Positions 1-5,297 of a stretch of 5,354 nucleotides of DNA are shown one piece after another. Positions within the stretch are counted from its first letter, which is position 1, and every line of letters starts with the position of its first letter. The position numbers and the translations under genes are program-made. The DNA is from Muribaculaceae bacterium (GTDB taxonomy: Bacteria; Bacteroidota; Bacteroidia; Bacteroidales; Muribaculaceae): NCBI GenBank assembly GCA_029052265.1, contig JAIDJJ010000559.1:1-5354 (forward strand), written 5' to 3'. A model generated the notes under the pieces. The model was not told the DNA's origin and did no database searches. It saw only the letters and a list, made by a program, of their open reading frames with translations.

Positions 1-71
1 CCATCATAAATATCAAAAATCTGCTCGACAAATCCTCTCAATTCCTTCGACAAATAAATTTAAACAGTTTC

Positions 72-1565
72 TTAAACAAACTTTGAGAAATCAGTGAGAC
101 GCATGTCGCCAAGCTCCTGAAAAGTCTGGTGAAGGGCAAACGCTGCGCGAAGATTGTGATGGAAATGACCTTGTCCGCATATTTTCAGATAGTCGCGCAT
201 AAGCTGCCTGTAGTCTGGATGCACGCAATTCTCAATAATGGTTTTCGCGCGCTCCAGGGGAGCCTTGTTGCGCAGGTCAGCCACACCTTGTTCGGTCACT
301 ATCACTTTCACGCTGTGGTCGCTGTGGTCTACGTGTGTCACCATAGGCACGATAGCCGACAGCGCTCCCCCCTTCTGTATCGAAGGGCAGAGGAAAATGG
401 AGAGATAGGCATTGCGGCAGAAGTCTCCTGACCCGCCGATACCGTTCATCATATATGTTCCGTTGATATGTGTGGAGTTGACATTGCCATAGATATCGCA
501 TTCGAGCGCAGTGTTCATGGCTATGAGTCCGAGCCTCCTTACTATTTCCGGGTGGTTGGAGATTTCTCCGGGACGCATCAGAAGTTTGTCGCGGTAGAAA
601 TTGATGTTGTCCATGAAATGCAACATGGTTTCATCCGAAAAAGCGAGGGCGCAGGTGGATGCAAAAGAACATTTGCCGTTTTCCATCAGGTCGGTCACCG
701 CATCCTGCACTACTTCCGTAAACATCTCGAACCTTGGGATGTCGTCGTTTTCATTGAGTCCGTAGAGGGCGGCGTTCGCCACATTGCCCACCCCGCTCTG
801 TATCGGAAGGAATTCGCGTGGAATCCTGCCCGCCTTCATCTCTGCTGCGAGAAAAGCCGCCACGTTTCTGCCGATAGCGCGTGTGGTGTCGTTGATACTG
901 GTAAACGATTTCACGCTTTCCGATTCGTTTGACGGCACCACGCCGATGATTTTCTTAGGATCGATCTGCAGGGCATATGTGCCGATGCGGTCAGACGGCT
1001 TATAAATCGGGATCTCGCGCCTGTGGGGAGGATCAAGGGGCACATAGTTGTCGTGAAATCCCCGGAAGGATGTGCGGTAGCAGGAGCAATATTCGATTAT
1101 CACCTTTTTTGCCAGTTTCACGATAGTGGGGGTCATGCCAAGCCCCGCCCCGAGTATCACTTCTCCGGAGGGATTCATCTCCGTGACTTCCACGACAGCC
1201 ACATCTATATCGCCGATAAAGCCATATCTTATATCCTGGCTCACATGGCTGAGGTGCGGGTCATAGAAATCGATCTCCCCGTTGTTGACGCTTTTGCGTG
1301 TGGCGGGGGTGCCCTGATAGGGTGCCCGTTTGGCTATGGCTCCGGCATTGGTGAGCGCACCGTCGACAAATTCGTTGGTAGATGCGCCTGTATAAAGATT
1401 TATTTTGAAAGGCTCACCCTTCTCGTGAAAGCTTTTCGCCCTATCGGCGATGGCAGTCGGTACAAGTTTGGGCGTTCCGGAGGCGGTGAAACCGGAGAGA
1501 GCGACATTATCGCCATTTTTAACGTATGTGGCCGCCTCTTCAGCTGAAATAAATGGAATGCTCAT
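72..1565 (-). CDS. Acetyl-CoA hydrolase / succinyl-CoA:acetate CoA-transferase family protein
   Basis: This 497-residue protein belongs to the class I CoA-transferase family that contains Ach1, Cat1 and AarC. Members move CoA between succinyl-CoA or propionyl-CoA and acetate, or hydrolyse acetyl-CoA, in the cytoplasm. The length fits the family. Recognisable parts are the N-terminal stretch VALSGFTASGTPK (21-33), the segment DPPHRREIPIYKPSDRIG (178-195), the catalytic-glutamate motif FTEVVQD (E284, by analogy with the active-site Glu of AarC) and the glycine-rich CoA-site segment GIGGSGDFCRNAYLSI (375-390). I chose the ATG at 1563-1565. The open frame extends to a TTG at 1601, but that TTG lies inside the predicted -7 box and would precede the transcript start. 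The gene is divergent from miaB. The exact CoA donor and acceptor cannot be read from sequence; acetate production coupled to the succinate/propionate pathway is the most likely role. Residues 158-170 (EYCSCYRTSFRGF), beside a normally conserved segment, contain two cysteines in an unusual context. No convincing terminator is visible in the 71 bases downstream. Confidence 0.93.
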   Translation of the reverse strand: MSIPFISAEEAATYVKNGDNVALSGFTASGTPKLVPTAIADRAKSFHEKGEPFKINLYTGASTNEFVDGALTNAGAIAKRAPYQGTPATRKSVNNGEIDFYDPHLSHVSQDIRYGFIGDIDVAVVEVTEMNPSGEVILGAGLGMTPTIVKLAKKVIIEYCSCYRTSFRGFHDNYVPLDPPHRREIPIYKPSDRIGTYALQIDPKKIIGVVPSNESESVKSFTSINDTTRAIGRNVAAFLAAEMKAGRIPREFLPIQSGVGNVANAALYGLNENDDIPRFEMFTEVVQDAVTDLMENGKCSFASTCALAFSDETMLHFMDNINFYRDKLLMRPGEISNHPEIVRRLGLIAMNTALECDIYGNVNSTHINGTYMMNGIGGSGDFCRNAYLSIFLCPSIQKGGALSAIVPMVTHVDHSDHSVKVIVTEQGVADLRNKAPLERAKTIIENCVHPDYRQLMRDYLKICGQGHFHHNLRAAFALHQTFQELGDMRLTDFSKFV

Positions 1566-1596
1566 TTGTAACCTTAGGATTTTAGTCGTAATTTTG
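1565..1596 (+). promoter_or_regulatory. Predicted Bacteroides-type promoter of miaB
   Basis: TTTG (1565-1568), 20 bases, then TAATTTTG (1589-1596) matches both boxes of the Bacteroidota consensus (TTTG, about 20 bases, TAnnTTTG) exactly. Transcription would start near 1600-1604, giving an A/T-rich leader of about 30 bases before the miaB ATG at 1633. The -33 box touches the first base of the divergent CoA-transferase start codon. The -7 box sits two bases from the opposing -7 box, so the two promoters should compete for polymerase. Confidence 0.72.
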
Positions 1597-1598
1597 CA

Positions 1599-1630
1599 CA
1601 AAAGTAATTATATTATTCCATTAATACGAA
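1599..1630 (-). promoter_or_regulatory. Predicted Bacteroides-type promoter of the CoA-transferase gene
   Basis: Read on the minus strand, TTCG (1630-1627; three of four match the TTTG -33 box) is followed by 20 bases and then TACTTTTG (1606-1599), a full match to the TAnnTTTG -7 box used by the primary sigma factor of Bacteroidota. Transcription would begin near 1592-1595, leaving a leader of roughly 30 bases before the ATG at 1565. The weaker -33 box makes this the less certain of the two facing promoters. Its spacing and position also argue for the shorter start of the coding region. Confidence 0.6.
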
Positions 1631-1632
1631 TT

Positions 1633-3000
1633 ATGGAACCATTTTTTTTGCCAACAAATGCTAAAAATTGCACGGATTCAAAGAAAGTGCGCATTGAGAC
1701 ATACGGATGCCAGATGAATGTGGCTGACTCTGAAGTGGTGGCTGCCATGATGGAAATGGCAGGATACGACACTACGGAGAATGATCATGAAGCTGCCGCA
1801 GTATTGCTCAACACGTGCTCTATCCGTGAAAACGCCGAACAGAAGATATATTCCCGTCTTGCATATTGGAATTCCTTACGCAAGAAGTTAGGGAGGAATA
1901 TAATAATAGGTGTGATAGGATGCATGGCGGAAAGGCTAAAGCATCAGCTCATAGATGAATATGGGGTGGATGTGGTTGCCGGGCCGGATTCTTATCTTGA
2001 CCTCCCTAATCTGATAGCCGCTGCCGAGGCGGGCTCAAAGGCGATAAACATCGAACTTTCCACTACTGAGACCTATCGCGACGTCTTGCCCCGCAGGTTA
2101 GGCTCTTCTCAGACGGGGGGATTCATATCGATCATGCGCGGATGCAACAATTTCTGCTCATATTGCATTGTGCCCTATACAAGGGGGCGCGAGCGCAGCC
2201 GCGAGCCGCAGAGCATTCTCCGTGAACTTGCCGACCTGCGTGCCAAGGGGTTCAGTGAGGTGACGCTTCTCGGACAGAATGTCGACAGCTATGATTATAA
2301 GAATGAAGATGGGAATGAGACCCGTTTCCCGGCTCTTCTTGCAATGGTGGCGGAGGCAGCCCCGGATATGCGCGTGCGTTTCACCACCTCTCATCCCAAG
2401 GATATGTGTGACGCCACGATCGAGACCATGGCGAAATATCCTAACATAGCGCGCCATGTGCACCTCCCTGTCCAGAGTGGCAGCAATGCCGTGTTGAAGC
2501 TGATGAACAGAAAATACACCCGTGAATGGTATCTTGACCGTGTCGCCGCAATCCGCAGGGTGATGCCTGATGCCGGTATCTCCACGGACCTTTTCACCGG
2601 TTTCCATAATGAAACGGAGGAGGATTTTCAGGAGACACTCGACTTGATGCGAGAGGTCGGGTTTGACTCGGCGTTTATGTTCAAGTATTCCGAGCGTCCC
2701 GGGACATTCGCATCGAAACATCTCCCCGACAATGTGCCGGAAGAGGTGAAGATCGACCGTTTGAACAGGATGATAGCGCTTCAGAACGAATTGTCGGCTG
2801 AAAGTAACCGCAGGGACGTCGGCAAGGTGATGGAAGTCCTTGTGGAAGGCAGGTCGAAGAGGAGTGCCGACGAGCATTTCGGTCGCACGTCGCAAAACAA
2901 GGTGGTGGTTTTCCCGAAAGGGGCGACAAAGCCCGGAGACTTTGTAAAGGTCAGGATTCTTGATGCCAGCAGCGCCACACTCCGTGGAGAACTGGTATGA
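1633..3000 (+). CDS. miaB: tRNA-2-methylthio-N6-dimethylallyladenosine synthase MiaB
   Basis: MiaB is a cytoplasmic radical-SAM enzyme with two Fe-S clusters. It adds a methylthio group to i6A at position 37 of tRNAs that read codons starting with U. The 455-residue protein has the three family domains. The UPF0004 domain (about 18-130) has the three auxiliary-cluster cysteines C26 (ETYGCQMN), C62 (LLNTCSIREN) and C97 (VIGCMAE). The radical-SAM core has the CxxxCxxC motif C171, C175 and C178 (MRGCNNFCSYCIVPYTRGRE), followed by the LGQNVDSY and HLPVQSGS motifs. A TRAM RNA-binding domain covers about 396-455. NTCSIRENAEQK and GRERSREP favour MiaB over RimO or MtaB. GFHNETEEDF replaces the GFPGETEEDF seen in proteobacteria, which I recall as typical of Bacteroidota. 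The ATG at 1633 fits the predicted promoter and places the first cluster cysteine at the usual distance. The frame stays open upstream to 1450, but that part lies inside the opposing gene. The gene appears monocistronic, with a terminator nine bases after its stop. Confidence 0.97.
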   Translation: MEPFFLPTNAKNCTDSKKVRIETYGCQMNVADSEVVAAMMEMAGYDTTENDHEAAAVLLNTCSIRENAEQKIYSRLAYWNSLRKKLGRNIIIGVIGCMAERLKHQLIDEYGVDVVAGPDSYLDLPNLIAAAEAGSKAINIELSTTETYRDVLPRRLGSSQTGGFISIMRGCNNFCSYCIVPYTRGRERSREPQSILRELADLRAKGFSEVTLLGQNVDSYDYKNEDGNETRFPALLAMVAEAAPDMRVRFTTSHPKDMCDATIETMAKYPNIARHVHLPVQSGSNAVLKLMNRKYTREWYLDRVAAIRRVMPDAGISTDLFTGFHNETEEDFQETLDLMREVGFDSAFMFKYSERPGTFASKHLPDNVPEEVKIDRLNRMIALQNELSAESNRRDVGKVMEVLVEGRSKRSADEHFGRTSQNKVVVFPKGATKPGDFVKVRILDASSATLRGELV

Positions 3001-3008
3001 CAAACAGA

Positions 3009-3046
3009 AGAAAAGGTCAGTTGGCTTAAGCCAACTGACCTTTTCT
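3009..3046. terminator. Bidirectional rho-independent terminator after miaB (perfect 38-bp palindrome)
   Basis: Every base from 3009 to 3046 pairs with its partner around a centre between 3027 and 3028. The arm is AGAAAAGGTCAGTTGGCTT followed by its exact complement. As RNA this gives a stem of about 17 bp closed by a UUAA loop. On the plus strand the stem ends in CCTTTTCT; on the minus strand it ends in CCTTTTCTTCTGTTTG. Both have the T-rich tail expected of an intrinsic terminator. It begins nine bases after the miaB stop codon, and could also stop read-through from the convergent tonB operon. Confidence 0.88.
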
Positions 3047-3165
3047 AATAACAAATTATTTTTCAAGGAGTCTGGTGTTGTAGTCGCCGGAGGTGTATCG
3101 CGGATTGCGGTTGTTACGGTTTTTGCCGAAATTGTGACAGAGGGATGGTAAGTGTGGGAAGGGGT

Positions 3166-3219
3166 ATTAAACTCCCCGGTTCTGAGAGGTGGCATTCTGT
3201 CAGAACCGGGGAGTTTAAT
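3166..3219 (-). terminator. Long hairpin downstream of tonB, probable operon terminator
   Basis: The left arm 3166-3185 (ATTAAACTCCCCGGTTCTGA) is exactly complementary to the right arm 3200-3219, giving a 20-bp stem around a 14-base loop (3186-3199). It starts 47 bases past the tonB stop codon on the minus strand. The stem has a strong CCCCGG/CCGGGG core, and its outer part supplies the only T-run (GTTTAAT). No extended T-tail follows on either strand, so it is a weaker intrinsic terminator than the palindrome at 3009-3046. It might instead protect the 3' end of the transcript. Confidence 0.62.
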
Positions 3220-3266
3220 GAGATTTGAATAATATGGATAGAAGGGATCTTCTATTTGTTTTGCTG

Positions 3267-4004
3267 TCAGCGGGGTGTGATAGTGAAGGTGATGGAGCCC
3301 CGTGTCGAGGTGGCTCCCTTTTTTGCCGACCATCTTGCCTGACGCGCCGCCGCCTCACATTTGCGGCGTATCGTGGCGTCGGCACTTCCCGTGGCGGATG
3401 CTTCCGTCACTTTCCCTTCGGCATCAATGACCACATTCACAGTCACTATAGTCTTGTGCCGGAGAGCTACATCCGGCTTCGGACAACTGATGAAAGATCG
3501 CCCGTGGGCGTTGCCGCTGACCCCGATACCTGTACCGCCTGCACCGGAAGTACCTTTGTCAGTGCCTTCCACAGCCCCGTTTTTCGTAGAGAATTTATTT
3601 GCCACGGAGCTTGTGGCTTTCTGGCGTTCCTTGTCGGTCTGTGATGGCTCCTCAGCCTTCACAGTGCTTTCCTTCTTCTGGGTGTTTAGCTTCGGTTTCG
3701 GGGGTGCGGGTTCCGGTTTCGGACCCGGCTCAATGATCTCCGCCTTGTCTTCCGGAGCGGGATCCGGTTCCCCTTTCATAGCCGGGGCGGGTTTGTCGTT
3801 GTTGACCGCGTTCTCTTCGCCAAGTTCCACAAGTTCCGGTTCGATAAACAGTTCCTCGTCGTCCATCAGCTCAGGTGTAGAAGCCTGTGCGATGGCGTCG
3901 CGGTCCCAAGAGATTCCACCGAAGAAAAGCACGATAAGAATCACGAGGGCAACAAGGAAAGTGAAAAACGCGGCTATTGCGCGGTCTTTGTCATTTCGTT
4001 TCAT
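3267..4004 (-). CDS. tonB: TonB-family energy transducer
   Basis: This 245-residue protein has a short basic cytoplasmic N-terminus (MKRNDKDR), one membrane segment (about 11-31), an acidic stretch (44-65), a Pro/Glu/Lys-rich linker (about 72-106), a charged Lys/Ser/Glu region, a glycine-rich stretch (143-168) and a C-terminal TonB/TolA-like domain (about 168-245). That domain has the family pattern: GRSF at its start, VTVNVVIDAEGKVTEA, an AAARQARW helix and the terminal GSITFTI strand. Anchored in the inner membrane by its N-terminus, such a protein carries energy from ExbB-ExbD to TonB-dependent outer-membrane receptors. It lacks the YP motif of enterobacterial TonB, as many Bacteroidota homologues do, so a TolA-like role cannot be excluded from sequence alone. 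Its ATG overlaps the exbD stop as ATGA, suggesting coupled translation. C174 and C216 are the only cysteines and both lie in the periplasmic domain, so a disulfide is possible. Confidence 0.9.
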   Translation of the reverse strand: MKRNDKDRAIAAFFTFLVALVILIVLFFGGISWDRDAIAQASTPELMDDEELFIEPELVELGEENAVNNDKPAPAMKGEPDPAPEDKAEIIEPGPKPEPAPPKPKLNTQKKESTVKAEEPSQTDKERQKATSSVANKFSTKNGAVEGTDKGTSGAGGTGIGVSGNAHGRSFISCPKPDVALRHKTIVTVNVVIDAEGKVTEASATGSADATIRRKCEAAARQARWSAKKGATSTRGSITFTITPR

Positions 4005-4435
4005 TTCTGGGAGCTACGGGTTGCGAGTACGAGACGCAGGTTGTTGCGGGCAGCGAGGTCGAGCACTTCAATCACTCTTGCATAAGCTACAGTGCTGTCG
4101 GCATAAAGCGCGACCGCCCTGAGGGAATCCTGTCTCTGAATCAGCATCAGGTTTGCAAGCAATTCATCGCGGGTTACGGCGCGTGCTGTAGAATTTTCCT
4201 CGATCGAGTCGTTGCGGTCCGCCACGAGATAGAGCTTGGAATCAGCGTCGATATACACCTCTGTGACCGGTTTCAGCGAAGTCTGTTCACTGCTCTGGGG
4301 AAGGTTGACATCGATAGCAGCCGGAAAAATCAGAGTGGATGTGACCATGAAGAAGATGAGCAGAAGGAAGATTACGTCTGTCATCGACGACATGGAGAAA
4401 GTGTCGAGGGTCTTGAAAGGTTTCTTTAATGCCAT
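4001..4435 (-). CDS. exbD: ExbD/TolR-family biopolymer transport protein
   Basis: This 144-residue protein has the ExbD layout: a short cytoplasmic N-terminus, a single membrane helix (about 16-37) and a periplasmic domain. The helix begins MSSMTDVIFLLLIFFMV and carries the essential proton-pathway aspartate of the family at D20. VNLPQS just after the membrane, and the C-terminal ADSTVAYARVIEVLDLAA followed by LVLAT, are standard family features. ExbD works with ExbB to convert proton flow into motion of TonB. The gene overlaps tonB by four bases. It is separated from exbB by 103 bases that consist mostly of heptamer repeats. The ATG at 4435 has no Shine-Dalgarno sequence at useful spacing, which is normal in this phylum. 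I recall that many Bacteroidales operons of this kind carry a second exbD-like gene before tonB; only one is present here. Confidence 0.93.
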   Translation of the reverse strand: MALKKPFKTLDTFSMSSMTDVIFLLLIFFMVTSTLIFPAAIDVNLPQSSEQTSLKPVTEVYIDADSKLYLVADRNDSIEENSTARAVTRDELLANLMLIQRQDSLRAVALYADSTVAYARVIEVLDLAARNNLRLVLATRSSQK

Positions 4436-4443
4436 CTCTTAGT

Positions 4444-4522
4444 TAATTAGTAATTAGTAATTAGTGATTAGTAATTGGTAATTGAATAAAATTGCCAATT
4501 GCTAATTACTCACTGCTAATTG
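4444..4522. repeat. Head-to-head arrays of a 7-bp repeat between exbB and exbD
   Basis: Six consecutive heptamers run from 4444 to 4485: TAATTAG three times, then TGATTAG, TAATTGG and TAATTGA. After a 9-base spacer, four units follow in the opposite orientation (4495-4522): CCAATTG, CTAATTA, CTCACTG and CTAATTG, of which the third is degenerate. The two halves can pair, most clearly 4467-4478 with 4495-4506 (11 of 12 Watson-Crick pairs in DNA). The array fills most of the 103-bp gap between exbB and exbD. It is far richer in A+T than the genes around it and matches the family of heptamers at 5244-5297. Confidence 0.88.
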
Positions 4523-4538
4523 AAGAAGATTGTTAAAG

Positions 4539-5162
4539 TCATGCCGGTTCGTTCAGGAGGTCCATAAATTCCATTGTCTTTGACTCAAGGGAATTCATGA
4601 TGCGGTTCACCCGGGATACGAGGAAGTTGTAGGCGAAGAGGGCGGCAATGCCGACCACAAGACCCGCCACGGTGGTCACAAGAGCCTGGTAGATACCTGA
4701 CGAGAGGACTGTTATGTTGGCGGATGTTCCGGCGTTGGCGAGAGCGAAGAAAGCCTCGATCATGCCGGTCACAGTGCCGAGAAACCCGAGCATAGGTGCG
4801 CCCGCAGCAGTTGTCGAGAGCCATGTGAACCCTTTTGTGAGATTTGAGACCTCGATGTTTCCGGTGTTTTCAATGGCGACAAGCACATCATTCATGGGGC
4901 GACCGATACGCTTCACACCTTTCATTATCAGGCGGGCATAGGGAGTGTCGGTTCGTTTGCAGAGATTCTCGGCATTCTCGATATCGCCTTCCATGATATA
5001 GTCTCGGATGCGCTTCATGAAAGTGTCGTCGCTTTTCGAGGCGCGGTGCAAAGCGATGCATCGCTCTATGAAAATATAGATGCTCACAAGCAGCAGCACT
5101 GCAAGGGGGATCATGATGTAGCCGCCGTCCATCACGAGCGACCAGAAAGAAAGTTCATTCAT
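4539..5162 (-). CDS. exbB: ExbB/TolQ/MotA-family proton channel protein
   Basis: This 207-residue inner-membrane protein has three membrane helices, at about 14-34, 113-137 and 155-180, with the large cytoplasmic loop between the first and second typical of ExbB and TolQ. The signature GAPMLGFLGTVTGMIEAF (121-138) contains the conserved GTV of helix 2. YQALVTTVAGLVVGIAALFAYN (158-179) is helix 3, with T164 at the position of the functional threonine of E. coli ExbB. Q159 stands where E. coli ExbB has Glu176. Together with ExbD it forms the proton-driven motor for the TonB protein encoded two genes downstream. Without Tol-Pal genes nearby, ExbB is a better name than TolQ. The start at 5162 follows a leader with no G residue for 47 bases. 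No Bacteroides-type promoter is visible directly upstream, so transcription probably comes through from pdxJ. Confidence 0.93.
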   Translation of the reverse strand: MNELSFWSLVMDGGYIMIPLAVLLLVSIYIFIERCIALHRASKSDDTFMKRIRDYIMEGDIENAENLCKRTDTPYARLIMKGVKRIGRPMNDVLVAIENTGNIEVSNLTKGFTWLSTTAAGAPMLGFLGTVTGMIEAFFALANAGTSANITVLSSGIYQALVTTVAGLVVGIAALFAYNFLVSRVNRIMNSLESKTMEFMDLLNEPA

Positions 5163-5209
5163 TATTTTGGTGGTTGTTTTTTTGTTTGTTTATAATTTAG
5201 GGGGGTGTG
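5163..5209 (-). promoter_or_regulatory. G-free, A-rich leader of exbB
   Basis: On the minus strand the 47 bases before the exbB ATG contain no G at all. They include ACACCCCCCTAAATT and then an A-rich run (AAACAAACAAAAAAACAACC). Such sequence cannot form stable base pairs and leaves the start codon exposed, which suits initiation without a Shine-Dalgarno sequence as known for Bacteroidota. I see no TAnnTTTG box here, so this is annotated as a translation leader and not a promoter. Confidence 0.45.
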
Positions 5210-5243
5210 CTCACTTCGTTCGCACCACAATCAAGACTTGGGG

Positions 5244-5297
5244 CAATTGGCAATTGGCAATTAGTAATTAGTAATTGTCAATTATCAATTATCAATT
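5244..5297. repeat. Tandem 7-bp repeat array between pdxJ and exbB
   Basis: Seven full heptamers and a five-base remnant run without a break: CAATTGG twice, CAATTAG, TAATTAG, TAATTGT, CAATTAT twice, CAATT. The unit is the same family as at 4444-4522 (core AATT, two variable flanking bases). The array reaches into the coding sequence on its right: its last six bases supply the stop codon and final Asn codon of pdxJ on the minus strand. Its variation is ordered, with GG units on the left grading to AT units on the right. That pattern fits growth by local duplication. Confidence 0.9.

Noticed and set aside
1..86. Possible gene ends at the left edge: a plus-strand frame closing at TGA 84-86, and ATG codons on the minus strand at 7-5 and 4-2.
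   Set aside because: The visible stretch is too short and A/T-rich to judge. No motif or leader signal is clear, and the plus frame would overlap the end of the CoA-transferase gene.
468..1547. Several plus-strand frames of 70-175 codons inside the CoA-transferase gene.
   Set aside because: All lie antisense to a continuous conserved protein, and their translations show no family features.
1566..1601. N-terminal extension of the CoA-transferase starting at the TTG at 1601.
   Set aside because: The TTG is part of the predicted -7 box, upstream of the expected transcript start, and the extra 12 residues do not resemble the family.
2158..3333. Open frame of 391 codons on the minus strand opposite the 3' half of miaB.
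   Set aside because: It is antisense to a well-conserved gene, runs straight through two hairpins, has no recognisable motif, and owes its length to stop-poor antisense codons.
3361..4122. Open frame of 253 codons on the plus strand opposite tonB and the end of exbD.
   Set aside because: Its Ser/Gly/Phe-rich translation mirrors the Pro/Glu/Lys-rich and Gly-rich TonB linker. It starts at a TTG and has no promoter or domain.
5205..5238. Short inverted repeat GTGC...GCAC with loop TCACTTCGTTC as a possible terminator after pdxJ.
   Set aside because: The stem is only four base pairs with no T-tail, so it is too weak to call.
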